Assembly: GCF_963855985.1 (NCBI RefSeq)
Contig: NC_087107.1
Location: forward strand, 4,092,001 to 4,156,000
Direction of reading: 5' to 3'
Source: Ostrinia nubilalis
Lineage: Eukaryota > Arthropoda > Insecta > Lepidoptera > Crambidae
Length of the DNA: 64,000 bases
Part shown: positions 23,487-36,425 of the stretch, piece after piece
Numbering within the stretch: position 1 is the first letter of the stretch
Layout: each line of letters opens with the position of its first letter
Notes under the pieces: model-generated
Database searches by the model: none
The model's input: only the letters and a program-made list of their open reading frames with translations
What the model was told of the DNA's origin: nothing
Position numbers and translations under genes: made by a program

Positions 23487-23984
23487 ACAGGAAAGAACAG
23501 TGGGTTGTTTTGCGAAATGGGGCTCTGTCTGCATTACTATATTATAATGAAGAAGACATTCTTTATTTTCCTAGGCCAGTCGGTCTTGATTGGTTATAGT
23601 TTTTTGGCGGCCAAACTGTAGAACCTGAGTAGATACAGAGGAGCAGTAGTGGTGGGATGAATTGCCCAATCATCAGATGAGCTTGCTCATCCTCTCAGGC
23701 TGTTGATAGGCCCAGAAAGGTTAGCCATGTTGGACGAAACAATTTGAAGAGATAGCGTTACGGCTGGTATTAAAAGGGAATTGAAAACGATGTTGCGAGA
23801 TAATGCTATTGATTTACAAAGCTATATAGATCACCCGTTGTAACTAGGTAACTAATAGACTGGCGAGGAGATTAATGCCGTGTTTCCCATTCAATAAATG
23901 AAGGTAAAAGTCTTTGCAAAATATTGCCTTTTAAAGTCTTTGAAGTTATAGTTTCCCTTCTACCTAATTCCCTCCCTACTAGAC
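23487..23984. other. non-coding; possible old repeat at ~23590-23720
   Basis: A GTAGAACCTGAGTAGATACAGAGG-like stretch resembles 1130-1200 and may mark a degraded repeat. No gene is seen. Confidence 0.3.
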
Positions 23985-24075
23985 AAAGGCCTCAACGACC
24001 TTGCGCTGCCCTTATCCAGGTGCCTTCTGCGACCATCATCAAATCGTCGGTTCACCGAGTGGGATGACTGCCTAA
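23985..24075 (-). mobile_element. degenerate RTE-type LINE 3' fragment
   Basis: On the minus strand it aligns with the C-terminal codons of the LINE at 43079-43318 (W..DDL..VA..TW.RAAQ.R pattern), but with many changes and a lost stop context. It is an old copy. Confidence 0.55.
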
Positions 24076-26169
24076 ATTGCGTTTTCAAGTTACAGTTTAA
24101 TTATTATTTTTTTTGAATTTTTTTGATCCAATATATTGTTTAGTCCTTTACATTCAAGAAGGAAAATCTCTTTAAAAAACTTTAGGATAAAATTATAAGT
24201 CTTCCACTTTCTATATTGAAATTGTGAGTGAGATCTGTCCATCAACATCAACATATCTCACACTAGAGCTTTCAAAGTCCAACATAGGCGTTTATACAAG
24301 CGCCATAACGAGCGATTTCACGCGCGCGCGCATCTTTCGCCACGGCTGTCGATGCGTTGCGTCACGTCACCACAGCAGTGTTACACTGACATGATTCGCT
24401 TTGTTTAGATCAAGTTGGCAAACGCTGGACTATATCGGCGACTTTGATTAAGTGACCCGTATAGCGATTAGAATTGGATGTCCTAACGTCATATAGATCA
24501 ATTAGATGTCACATCCTAGATCTTTAGGGGATGACCTATTTATTTAAGGTTTCATAGCGCGAAGTTTCCAATATAGTCAAAATTAGCAATTACCTACGTA
24601 ATTGATAGATATTTTCTAGTCAAACATCGAAAGAAAATAAGCTTTTTAGGGTTTTGCGTACTTCGCAATCGATACGGTATAGATAAATGTTGATACAGCA
24701 AAATTGACGCGCGCGGGGACGCTAGTAGGTCAAATTATTTTGCTACTTTAAACATTGATACATAGATATTATATGAGTTCTTGACTCATGCATCTAGGTA
24801 GCTAACACATATCGTAGCATTAGTCGCCAAAATAGCTCCAACGAGGATTCTTCAAATAACAACAAAAACTAACGTTGAAAGAACAAAAATTGTTTATTGG
24901 CACTATCTGCCCGATCTGGGAAGCCCGTGACCCTTAGTAAAAAGTACGAGATTCAATAGAAGCGATCGAGACCGATAACTGCGATCGGCTGTCCGACAAT
25001 GAGACGTCATGTCATTCCCGTAAAGTAACTGTAGGTGATTGTAATTGGAACGATCTTGAGTGATTTTGGGTTGTGCGGGACTGAGGACGGGATTTTGGGA
25101 ATTGATTTGATTCTATTAGCGAAGGAGATGGTGAGACTGATGGAGTGGGAGAAGAATAGAACGGTTGAAGAAGAGATGGGTAAGTTGACAGATGACATGG
25201 ACCAGGAGAATATTAAGTAAGAACGTGTATATTCATTGAAGAAGATTTCCACTCGTATGAAGTTGTGAACATATTATTATGACATGTATACCTAGCTAGT
25301 AGATGCATTAAGACTATAAATTGTTGCAAAATACCACCTATTCCAACCCCATAAGATGCCTCAGTGTCTAGCTTGATGAAAACTTTTTGTACTCACTGTT
25401 TTGACTATCCCGCCATATTCGGCGGCCACAAAGGTGGTCCGCCGATCACTCACGCGGTAAGTAATGTGGGAACGCGCGCGCTTTGTGCTTGCGTCTGCGC
25501 ACAGATAAATCATATTCGTAATTGGTGCTGGATTTGGAGCTGTTTTGTTTGCGCATTTTAATCCTTGGGAACTAGTGAGTTCAATCACTCATTTTAGATG
25601 GAGAGTTTTTGCATTTCGTTATTTAAAAAGTGCAGTTAATAAACAAGTATCGTATTACACAACACAAATGATGCAACATATTTTAGACTTTATTTTCAGC
25701 ACAAAAGGATACCTAGGCATCGAAAGCCGGTGATTATTTTATTCAATAGAAATCTAAGACGAGAGCTAAAAGACTTATAGAATATCTTGCCATACATATT
25801 TTATAAGGATATTTTCTCATCACTACAAGATTTGTTGCTTACAAGTTTCTGAAAAATATGGTAACATGAAATGCTTATAATTTCGATAAGATTTATCTAA
25901 CTTAGTTCTACTACATGTTATAATTTCTCCATGAAAATGCCTCTCATATTGGAAGAGATTCACTGGTATTGTTATGCCTGTTGTAAGTCATCTTACTAAG
26001 TTGCTGGCTCGTTTCCAGTCAGTTAATGCTAGTCCTTTATCATAGGTACTCAAGTAGTCATAGCACCTATTTCAACGCTAGCTCTGACATTAGAACACTA
26101 GTGCACAGGTTGTATTCGAATCTTTACACCATCATCACATTGTTCCACTAAAATCTCATAAAATATTTT
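24076..26169. other. non-coding, no gene seen; CpG-rich block 24300-24470
   Basis: The CpG-rich block has a run of GC dinucleotides and could be regulatory. The frame at 25035-25220 (+) ends in an acidic segment (TVEEEMGKLTDDMDQ) and is purine-rich; it could be read as an exon, but no supporting splice signal or family match is visible. Confidence 0.35.
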
Positions 26170-26310
26170 TTATTAGAAGTTCTACTCTTGTCCTGAAGTG
26201 GTGGTAGGTATTTGACACGTGTAAAAGCCCTTTTTACCTGACTGCGCCAGAAGAAAGGTAATGTTTTTAAAAGCCTATTTACTTGCAAAAAAATACGAGT
26301 TTTAACAAGA
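26170..26310 (+). repeat. interspersed repeat, GACGTGTAAAAG..AAAGCCTA family (copy 1)
   Basis: It shares CCTGAAG.GGTGGTAG, ACGTGTAAAAG and TTTTAAAAGCCTA.TT blocks with 27640-27795 and, more weakly, 36340-36425. It is probably the 3' end of a retroelement; the family is not named. Confidence 0.5.
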
Positions 26311-26828
26311 GTAGATTTTTAGAGAGAACATATAAAAATAAATGATTTTAGCTAAGGATTTTGGGTTTATTGTAATTGAAGCATTGTTTAACAATTTCCT
26401 ATCGACCTATGGTGGCCATTGTAACCTATTTTTTATTGCCTACTCTTTATTCTCCATTTTAGTATAGTTACTAACACCATGTATAGTTTCTTATACTCCC
26501 CATGACAGGCAATTAGCCAGCCCTTATGATTTGTAACTTCGTGCAGCATTAGCTATCGCGGTTCGGGGTTCGATGCCGTATTCGGTTATCAGCCGAGGTG
26601 AAAGTTCGGGGGATTTATTTGGGTTGGTTCGATGTTACTAGACTGGAGTATGATTGATACCGTGGGAGAGGTGATATCTGGTTTGGAACCATAAATTGGT
26701 TATTTATCAATGAGGTTGATATTCTTTGGTGAGAAACAGTACTTGTCAACTAGAGTACTTAACTTAATACGAGTATTAACAAAATAATTTTAATTAATAA
26801 AACAAAATAATTTATTAGAGAGATTCAC
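26311..26828. other. non-coding, no gene seen
   Basis: A block at about 26550-26650 contains a GGTTCGATGCC sequence that resembles a tRNA B box, but no tRNA fold follows. Nothing else is supported. Confidence 0.35.
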
Positions 26829-26938
26829 GCCCGTTTTCACCATCAGTCCCTAATTTTTAAGTGACACCAATCTATGGTAACACATAGGAATTTTGTTTTC
26901 ATTGGGGGTACTTAAAAATTAGGGATGTGAAAACGGGC
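26829..26938. mobile_element. 110-bp hairpin MITE
   Basis: The ends GCCCGTTTTCAC.. and ..GTGAAAACGGGC are perfect inverses at the tips, and CCCTAATTTTTAAGT pairs with ACTTAAAAATTAGGG further in, around a loop of about 45 bp. No coding capacity. Confidence 0.8.
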
Positions 26939-27639
26939 ATAAATGTTACTTCAATCTTTTATATCGCGATATAAGACATTCATTTTCTTCTCTTACGTGC
27001 TCTATCTTTATACCAGTCAGTACACATCATCTAACATCATAACATATTACAATCACGAACCAGCGTATAGTATGTAGTTTCTGATATCTTCCTCTTCTCC
27101 AGGGAAGTCAATAAGGGAAATTGACGTGTCCAGGACAAGAAGATGAATATAATAGCAAACATATTTAGGTACTTCTAGTGTTTATTTCAAATTATCCGAA
27201 TTGAGAATGTTCTCATGCATTATGTACTTGATATAAACGTTGCAATATAATAGGACACTTAGCCCTTACTGCATAGGCGGATAATTGAGTTACTTGAGTT
27301 ACATAAGGCCAGAGATTGAGTAATTACGTCGTTTATAATACCTATCTGAGCTATTTCGCTGGCGAAATTACGGAGAGAGCACTTAATAGCTTGCAACTAG
27401 TTAGTTCCTTGCAATAGCTAACGATACCATATGGAGGTCAAGCTGCAGACTTCACTTGTATAACCTGTAGGAACATGACGTAAGTCATTGGAAAAAAAGT
27501 GTTGCTACTTTTTAATTTTTTTGTCATGAAATAATGAAATAAACCTTGGAAGAAATTATCCATCCCAGCTAGATAGAAAATTCCGTGCTAAGTTGGCACA
27601 ATTTACTTTCATAGCTGCAAAGAGGACTGGGCTTTCAAT
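26939..27639. other. non-coding, no gene seen
   Basis: AT-rich DNA without recognised features. Confidence 0.3.
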
Positions 27640-27795
27640 ATTTTTTATTTTGGGCTAATGTGACTGAGTTTCTTGCGCTGCTTCTTCTCAGCACTGGCAC
27701 ATTTATTGTCCTGAAGCAGTGGTAGGGTTAATACTGGGACGTGTAAAAGTGCTTTTTAAAAGCCTACTTGCATAAATAAATGAGTTTTATGAGTT
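27640..27795 (+). repeat. interspersed repeat, GACGTGTAAAAG..AAAGCCTA family (copy 2)
   Basis: The best copy of the family: GAGTTTCTTGCGCTGCTTC, CCTGAAGCAGTGGTAG, GGACGTGTAAAAGTGC and AAAGCCTACTTGCATAAATA in order. The order and the trailing AATAAAT suggest a retroelement 3' end. The element's coding part is absent. Confidence 0.55.
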
Positions 27796-28781
27796 TTAAT
27801 GTGATAAGCTATTACTAAAGCAGATATCTATTGTAATATTCCTAGCTCTGAATTCTAAAAAAATCAATTATATCCCACGAACAAAGCAATGCATGGAAAC
27901 CCTATCAATTTTAAAGTCTCGTATCAAAATATTGAATAATATTCACATTTTGGAACTGACATTTCTCCAGATACAGAATCAGAACACGGTGACCCATAGA
28001 TTTATAGAGTAAATCCCACACACAAGATAGCCCGAGCAAGACAATGGCTAATCATATTGGGGATCAATGTATCAGAAGCCGAAATAGGCAAAGGCACATT
28101 TAAGGAGCTGGTAATCTAATGATGGACCAATAATGTACGAGCACAGATTTGGCATTTAGCTAGATTTTAAAAAGGCTCTCAGATTTTCCCACGGCTGCCT
28201 AGGGCTTTGTTTGTAGGGATGTGTTGTGGGAATGGAATATCGATACTTTACGTTTTACTGTTATTTTTTAGTCAGCGTGTTATTAACATTGTTATACTTT
28301 TAATATTAGGTTTTTAAGTTGGAATAAGTTTTTATACTAGTAAGATTGCTTATGTATTAGAAAAATCTAATCTCAATTTATACGTATGTGAAAGTGAACT
28401 GTTAATAGGAGCTGATGGTTTTACAAGTTAACTAAAGTAGTTTTTTTTGTACATAACGTTATAGGGGATCATTATTGTATCATTTTAACAATACTTCTTT
28501 TCTTTATCTAGGGCTTAACACACAGCTTAGATTTCGTAGTAATCATGATGGTATGGGGACTTACCTCCAAAGGCGAAAAGGTTTGCTATATTGGCTTCAG
28601 TCAGTCACTAGGATTGAAAGAGCTCAGTATGTGTTTCCACCGCTGCTGGCAATCGTGTCTCATAAAGAATATCGATAAAAAAACCAACACGCATCCCTTA
28701 GCTACCGTCCACGAAACGTGACCGCTCGCGACAAACGGCGCGCGTGACGTATCCACCGGCCGATATGTCGCCGATATCGAC
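27796..28781. other. non-coding, no gene seen; CpG-rich from ~28690
   Basis: No exon recognised. The last 100 bp lead into a CpG-rich block with two CRE sites. Confidence 0.35.
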
Positions 28782-28814
28782 TGACGTCACCCCGTAATGC
28801 ACTCTTTGACGTCA
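28782..28814. promoter_or_regulatory. pair of consensus CRE sites TGACGTCA
   Basis: Perfect TGACGTCA palindromes at 28782-28789 and 28807-28814, 25 bp start to start, in a CpG-rich block (about 28690-28830) that also has GTGACGTATCC. TGACGTCA is the full binding site of CREB/ATF-type bZIP dimers. No transcript start is evident nearby, so an enhancer role is inference. Confidence 0.4.
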
Positions 28815-31663
28815 CAGCAAGGTACAATATTGCCAAACCACTGGTCCTTGCGAAATTGAAAACTTATCATATCGAGGAGTTCAGGCGATACTACCCAGTT
28901 TTGGTAGTGGAATGTGAAGTTTATGACGGTGGATATAGTGTCTGAATTAAAATGTCATGGAAGGAATATGATCGAATCAAGGGTTCACCGGTGATACGTC
29001 AGCTTGCTCTGTATGGTTATTGCAATTTGATCTGACACATTATTGTATCTGCTGGAATACCAATTCGACATCTGCTATATTAGGCTCCAAAGTTGGTAAA
29101 CTACGTGATAGATAGAGGATCATTACTTTCAATCGACTCTCGCTTTTTACTTGACTCTCTCGATTTACTGTATGTAGGTTATTATCAAATAGTAAAACAA
29201 TAATATCACTCTTCAGTTTTCAAGAGAAAAGGTATAATATCCAAGGTATTCTTCACAGGTAACTAAATAAGATATTTTACTAATAATTACAGTATGTTAT
29301 TTTGTTTTATTTTCTACCGTCCTCGGCCTTCTTGCCTTTATTAGCCTTGTATATTTTTTCGCGTTAAAAGATAAGGCAGTATCCTAACATTCAATCGTTA
29401 ACATAAGCTTAATTCGCCATCAAAACACACCAATTAATTCCAATCCCATCGCCCATAACGTCAATGGTGGTTCGCCATACACTTGTGATTTCTGGCCCCA
29501 TTGAGGCGCATATTGGAGCAGTACGAAAAAGGACAGTTCCCATCTATAAGTTTACAAGTTCAATCTACGTCCGTCTGAGATGAACGAGCGCATTGAGTGC
29601 AGTCAGCTGTATGTAGGGCTGCCAGATTTATAATTTCTTAAACATTTAAGTAGAGTACAGCATATCTTTAACTATCGTTTAGGAAGGCTTTTAACAAACT
29701 AAAACCAGTGTGACAAACTTTTTGACCCAGCACAAGCCAATTACGAGTAAGTCAAAAATGTTCTTTATGCAATGTTTGAAATTATAAGCGTCATGGACTG
29801 ATTTTCAAATTTAGGAAATAAGAAATAAGCTGGCTTGTCACTTATAAGGAAGTTATATTATTGTCTCAATTCTATCGAAATTTGAAATGTTACTTTAAAA
29901 GATTATTTTTTTAGTTATGAGAATGCAAATTACGACGACAGTTTCGTATCTTCGAGGGCAGCAGCTAATTTATTGTTTTCGACACTAACTTAACCAAAAA
30001 CGAGATTAACGTTGTAGGCAACCCTACCATAAGGGTCCACATATCCGTAAATACCCAATTATCCGTCGGATCAGCTCTATATCCGTGTGTTCGGCCATTC
30101 ATATCCGATGCGCCATTCACGGTTGAAGGGAAGACGTGTTTGCCCTTTGATTGATACCTTCCATTTGCAACATTGGTTTTCACCATTCTTGTGAATCATT
30201 GCAGTTTTAATGAGCAGTACTATATGTTGTGAGTATATAATTTTAATTGGACTTGAATTTGGTCCCATTATGCTGGTAAAACTTGTATTTATAATAGGGA
30301 ATATCTGAGAGATTATTTAATTCCATATTTGCCCATTTAGATTTCAGGGTGACACAAGTAATGATACGAAGTCAGGAAGAGTCAAACAAGTCTGTTTTAT
30401 AAAAGAAAAAAAAACATACGGGTCGAATTGAGAACCTCCTCCTTTTTTTGAAGTCGGTTGAAAAAAAAATTTAGATAGAAAATATCGAGGAAGATTCTTT
30501 AAAATCAAAATCACTGGACCAGTATAGAACACAGCAGTTTAATTTCAGAGGAATCTGCAATATCGTCTCATTGAGTAAAAACGGTGAGCTTTTTCTGGAA
30601 TTTATTAGTCTTACTTTGTAAGACGCTTTCAATTATTTTATTTCATAATAAATTGGTGCACTTAACGATATCAAAATAAAATCAATTGGAGGTAGACTTT
30701 ATTTATTTATTTACTTAGATTTAAACTTATGGTAGAGTTAAACGAATATTTTATTTTATTTATTGAGGTATACCAATACATAGCAGTTTTAAAGACTTCA
30801 ATTGCCTAACTCAATTACCTATCTTACTTTTGTAATTAGACTTTTTAGTTGTGAAAATACTTATCTAATCTATATCTAAGAATGCAAGGGCTAGTTTAGT
30901 AATTATTTTCTTCTACAATAACCCCAGCGTGTGTTTAGACGCCGCTCCCTGTCAATTACCTACTCGTTAGGCTCTGATGGATCCGCGACGCGTCCGCGGG
31001 CCTGGCCATAACTTACTAAGTAATAAGAGGTATAGCCGAGGTCATACAGGCTTTAATCCTGGCCTCACATTATCTTTAAAACACCCCGTCCTTTTCCCCC
31101 AAAGAGACTAGCTTACTTGTAGGAGCGAGACGTTGAATATTAAGATTCAAAGAGCACCAGAATTGAGACCATCAGCGGTTGAGTTGTTTACGGCAATTTC
31201 GTAGTGCTAAAGAAAATGCAATTTTCATACGTGAGCCATCGTTAGAGGTCAGGCACTGTTGGGGTCATGGCGTTTTCTCACTGTGTTTTTCTTTGATGTG
31301 TGAAAAATGTTTAGCACTTTCAAACAATCAGAGAATTGCATTCGCTCTGGGCAATGTTTTAGCACAGACAAAAATGTAGGAATGAAACAGTGCTACAGTG
31401 GGTTTATAGTGATCCAAAGATTTCTAAGTAACTAGACAAACTAAAGAGTTTTAAAAAAACTCGTAAACAATAAACGTTTTATGTTTTGCTCATTAAACGT
31501 TAAATTAAGTGTTAGTTTGTCGACAGTCTTCGCGGATTTGCTGTCACATCTTCTCTTTGCTCTCGCTCACAATCGACTAAAATTAAGTTATGATAACAAT
31601 CACAACCCTAGTGAGCAGTAGGTATCTTAGTTCAGCCGGCCAAGGATGCGCGCCACAGTATAA
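28815..31663. other. non-coding, no gene seen
   Basis: Nearly 3 kb without a recognisable exon or element. 29430-29530 is moderately GC-rich. The minus frames near 30077-30532 show no motif. TTTA-rich tracts occur at about 30700. Confidence 0.35.
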
Positions 31664-31722
31664 TTTTATCGATAATTTTAGATGACAATTGTATGGGCTT
31701 ATCGTCTAATATCGATAAAATG
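31664..31722. repeat. small imperfect inverted repeat
   Basis: TTTTATCGATAATTTTAGA pairs imperfectly with TCTAATATCGATAAAA across a short loop. It may be a decayed MITE. Confidence 0.4.
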
Positions 31723-31817
31723 CTTCGATAAAACGATATAATAGCGCTCATCTTAGGTTAGCTCAAGCTATAACAGTACTACACATGTTGTCCACAGCAT
31801 GTCTAGTACATATATGT

Positions 31818-32601
<784 letters not shown>

Positions 32602-32602
32602 T

Positions 32603-32707
32603 CATCATAATTTCAGTCACAGGACGTCCACTGCTGAACATAAGCCTCCGCCAATGACTCCCACATTGCACGGTTGGTAGCGGCCTGCATCCAGCGCCAG
32701 CTACCTT
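32603..32707 (-). mobile_element. 5'-truncated RTE-type LINE tail with (GAT)n, in the flank of the Trmt61a exon
   Basis: On the minus strand it reads the same C-terminal codons as 20599 (KVA..RW.QAA...W..AEAYVQQW), a stop at 32615-32613 and a short ATGATG tail. It lies 50 bp beyond the acceptor side of the exon at 32383-32552, so it is within the upstream intron. Confidence 0.75.
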
Positions 32708-33271
32708 AATAAACATATTTTATAATTATGTATGTACCACTTAATGAATATGGACCTGATATGGTGGCTCAAGGTTACCCAAAGGACCATAACGCGTGCT
32801 ATGCTTAGAGTTTTCTTAAGTGGTCCAATCAGAAATAAAAAGTTTCGTAGGACAATCAAAGTAACGAACAAAACACATTATTACGACGAGTCCTAGGATA
32901 GAGTTAAAAATAATGGGCTAAGAGGGGTGACGTACCTATTTGATCTTAATTTTTGTAACAGGCAACATGAATGAAAAACCTGTCGACAGCACGTAGCACG
33001 TATCTTACTTGAAGTTAACAGCGTTTAAAGTTACCTATTCCAAAATACAATGCAGTTACTCGTTAGAAAGAGATAGCTAGAGAAATTATGGATTTTGACA
33101 CCTGTCATACGAATTGGGTTATATTTTGCAGAATATGAATGCAACAATGTTGTAAGTATATTTCAGTTAGCACCGACTTGCAATACAATGACATCAAGAC
33201 CCAGAATCGATTAAACTTTGAATAGCAATTAGCCGTCAGTATGTTAAGAATAACCAGACTGTCAGAAGAGT
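32708..33271. other. non-coding, presumed Trmt61a intron
   Basis: No exon seen on either strand. If the Trmt61a gene is intact this is intronic. Confidence 0.35.
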
Positions 33272-33382
33272 TAGGCCCGATTCCACCAGGGCGGAGCGGA
33301 GAAGAGAAGTGTTTTTAATAACCAATCGGAATTCATTATTTCTACATCTCCACTACGCTCCGCTTCGGTGGAAGTGACTAGT

Positions 33383-33560
33383 TTTTTTTTATCTACAACG
33401 AGGAAGCTCTTGGCCTGTATCTCACCTGATGATAAGTGATGATCAGGCCGAAGGTAGAAGCGAGCTTCACCCGGAATCCTCAACCACGGAGGAACTGGCT
33501 ATCTTACTTCTAACTGCCGGAACACAACAATGCTGTTAACATTGTTGTTATAGCGATAGA
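33383..33560 (+). repeat. interspersed repeat with ATCTACAACGAGGAAGCTCTTGG (copy 1)
   Basis: The block ATCTACAACGAGGAAGCTCT, then GCATCTCACC-like and ACTGGCTATCTTAC.TC.AACTGCCGG sequences, is shared with 38225-38372 on the other strand. The family is not named. Confidence 0.6.
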
Positions 33561-33693
33561 CTTAGGTAAGATGGTGGTAGCTAACCAGGTGTCATTAATT
33601 ACTATAGAATTTGACAGCGGAACTGTGCGGAGTGGTGTGGTGTTCCATAGACAGCAATAGACTGACAGCTGACAGCTCACGCATCTCCTCTCT

Positions 33694-33823
33694 GCTATTC
33701 TCCGCTCCGTTTTAGTAAAATAGCCTGCCAGCTTCGCTGCACCTCTCCTCTCGTCTCCGCTATTCTCCGCTCCGCATTCGTGAAAATAGCCTGCCAGTTT
33801 CGCCGCACATTTCCTCTCATCTC
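33694..33823 (+). repeat. two tandem 65-bp units, CT-rich
   Basis: GCTATTCTCCGCTCCG starts at 33694 and 33759, and AAAATAGCCTGCCAG follows in both. Each unit is about 65 bp, and the second runs into the right end of the composite element. Confidence 0.7.
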
Positions 33824-33860
33824 TGCTCCGCTCCTCTTCGCTTGGTGGAAACCGGTCCTT

Positions 33861-34032
33861 AAAGTAAGTCTAGATCTGCTGTAAAACCATTGATAAGTAA
33901 GCGTCTAGAATGTAAATGCAACAATAGGAGGCAATAGGTTAAGGCATACATCGCCCTGACGCCAAATTGGGATGGGATTGCTTCTTTGTATGTGAAAAGG
34001 CACAATAAAGGCTGGACTGTTTGGTTTTCTTA
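33861..34032. other. non-coding, no gene seen
   Basis: No recognised feature. Confidence 0.3.
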
Positions 34033-34170
34033 GGGCTGATTTTTCAATAGTCAGATATCTTTTAACTGAAGAATAAGCTTGTCATTTTGACATATTTCCC
34101 ATACTGAAACTGTCAATGTGCCAAACTTATTCTTCAGTTAAAAGTTATCCGACGATTGAAAAATCGGCCC
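34033..34170. mobile_element. 138-bp hairpin MITE
   Basis: GGGCTGATTTTTCAATAGTC.. pairs with ..GACGATTGAAAAATCGGCCC, and AACTGAAGAATAAGCTT pairs with AAACTTATTCTTCAGTT, around a loop of about 45 bp. Non-coding. Confidence 0.75.
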
Positions 34171-35027
34171 TTAATGGTACAGAAGAAATATCAGTGCTAA
34201 TAATAGTCCGAGGCACACTTATGGATTATTTTGTTTATGATCTACTACTGTAATAACAATAAGGCTTTATTTACAAAATCACTACATACGTGTCCATTTA
34301 AATAGATTATCAGATAAAATTCCACCATAGTAAAAGCTCTACATATAATATATACCGAACTTTATTTATACTTTATTTATTTATTGCACGTAAATACATC
34401 GTATATTATTACTATGTACAATTGTACATACTAACATACAAATGCAGACTTGGTAGGCTACAGCAATTTATTTATTTACTGTTTGATTAAATAATTACAC
34501 AGGTTTTAGACCTATGATAGCTAATAGTTAGTTACTTATTTAATTAAATTATTGGCGCAATATTGATTTTTTTCCATTTATTTTATCTTGGTGTTGGGAG
34601 TGTTGTTTTTTTTAAAATATCACAGCCTTGGGAGTGTAAGTTTGACAATTCAAGTTACACAGTATCTTAGAAATGAAAAACTTGTTAATATTTTGTAGGC
34701 CACAGCTGTAACCGTGGTCTGTACAGCTTAGCAAATAACAAGTTATAACTATCATTAAGTCTTTATGATCCTTCAGATAAGGCGAGCCACTATATTAATA
34801 CTTTACTTAACGTATCACATCTTAATCATATAAATATTGTAGAACATTAACGTAAGATTATAATTATAGTTCTATCCATATTTATTGGTGGGAGCCAGTG
34901 GACCTTATTCTAATTATATTTTTTCGTGTTCTAATGTTGCCTTCAGATTGTGTCAAAGATATGTAATCAAATATATGGTAATCAGTGATTAATTGAGCTC
35001 TATCAGGAACTGGCTGGCAAAATAGTT
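34171..35027. other. non-coding, no gene seen
   Basis: AT-rich with TTTA tracts at about 34360-34385. Confidence 0.3.
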
Positions 35028-35179
35028 TAACGCCCGTATTCACAAACAATGCTTGCTTAAGTGAAGCAGCAAATCTAACGCACAGCGTTGAATAGATCTC
35101 TGTGATTGGTTCGTGTGTAACCCTGTGCGTCCACACGCACTGTGAGACCTCATAGTAATGTTTGCGAATACGGGCGTTA
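35028..35179. mobile_element. 152-bp MITE with TAACGCCCG termini
   Basis: Left TAACGCCCGTATTCACAAAC and right GTTTGCGAATACGGGCGTTA are near-perfect inverse termini. The interior has no coding capacity. Confidence 0.8.
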
Positions 35180-36339
35180 GTCAGGGGAGGCCTCGGGCTG
35201 AAACTAGTAACCCATATTTTGTATTAAAGTTCCTTATTCACATTTGCATTTTCTGTAAAGAACGCAGCACGTGTATGTTGAAAAATCGCATCTATTGCAA
35301 CGCCATAAGATTGTTGGGATAGACGTGTTCTTCCGTGAATTCACGAAGCTAACAAATTAATTCTAATGTTAAATCCGCAAACATTATCTGAGCTTGTCGT
35401 GTTTAGAAATCAAAGGGATGGGAAACAGGTTGTCCACTGTCGACTACATTTGTCCGAATGCTAAGCGATTCCTCTTACAAACATACTATTTAATACTACA
35501 AAAACGAGTCTTATGTCGTTGGGATTGAGAGTATAATTGCGTGTAGGTTTGTGGTGAGGATGTCTAGTGATTTTGCTTGTAGAGCTTAGGACTGTCAGCA
35601 CAATGTACACGCCGTGGCATTGTGCCACGAGATTCGCTAAGTACTGGTCGCTGGTTCGATGCTGACCCTAATAAATACACAATTCCGACTGATGAAATTA
35701 CGAAATTACCTCGGAGACATGACCACGGTTCAAAAGTCAAGAAAAGTTAAGGAGAGCTTTTCAATTCCAACTCTTTCTTAGTTCAAGAGGGAAAGAAAGT
35801 TTCAATAATACAGCTCTTGTTATGAAAAATGTGAATTTTTTTGTTTAGCAAGTTAAAGCGTTTCGCAGTTGATTACTTACTTTTTAAAAGTTAAATAATT
35901 TTATCTTTGCTCTCATAATCTGATCGGATTCGATAATTTGCTCTTAGGGCATATCTTTTACATTAAAAGCTCTTTATAAACCTATCTGAGCTTTGATGAA
36001 CTAAAGACATCTTGTAAGTCACTACAGATAAGTATAATAAACGGAAACCACGAATGTTGTCATATAAATTAATTATACCCTTTACCTACATCCCAATGAA
36101 AATCATCCCAAAAATTTATACAAACTGCCAATGTTTGGTACAGCATACAAAAACACAAGATGCTGAACACTGAGTTCTACCATAAGAACGGTCCCACGAC
36201 GTGACTGGCGATGCATTAAGATACCGCATTACATATTTTGCCACCTACACCTAGACACATTGCATTTTACATGTAGGGTGCACGCCGTTTGTGCTTACAT
36301 TAGCACTTGAAGGACCGAAAATGATCTACCTCTTTCTGG
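35180..36339. other. non-coding, no gene seen
   Basis: 35570-35690 contains GCTGGTTCGATGCTGAC, a B-box-like word, without a tRNA structure. No exon seen. Confidence 0.3.
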
Positions 36340-36425
36340 TTTTGAAACTTATATTTTTCATTTATTTTGAGTATGAAAACGGGACGTGTGAAGGCGCTTT
36401 TAAAGCCTATTTATAACTGAATTGC
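36340..36425 (+). repeat. interspersed repeat, GACGTGTAAAAG..AAAGCCTA family (copy 3, decayed)
   Basis: GGGACGTGTGAAGGCGCTTTTAAAGCCTATTTATAA corresponds in order to the 27640 copy, with more changes. Confidence 0.4.

Larger units (their letters stand above)
33272..33860. mobile_element. composite of TTCCACC..GGTGGAA elements with a nested repeat
   Basis: 33284-33373 is a small inverted-repeat element (TTCCACCAGGGCGGAGCGGAG to CTCCGCTTCGGTGGAA). The right part (33640-33860) ends in the same type of terminus (CTTGGTGGAAACCGG). Between them lies a different repeat at 33383-33560. The composite looks like nested or tandem insertion of related elements. Confidence 0.55.

Noticed and set aside
25035..25220. 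61-codon plus-strand frame ending in an acidic segment, preceded by CTGTAG
   Set aside because: The pyrimidine tract before the AG is poor, there is no partner exon or known domain, and the strand is simply purine-rich.
26560..26600. B-box-like GGTTCGATGCC, with similar words near 35650 and 47555
   Set aside because: No A box at the right distance and no tRNA fold; perhaps decayed SINE pieces, but not supportable.
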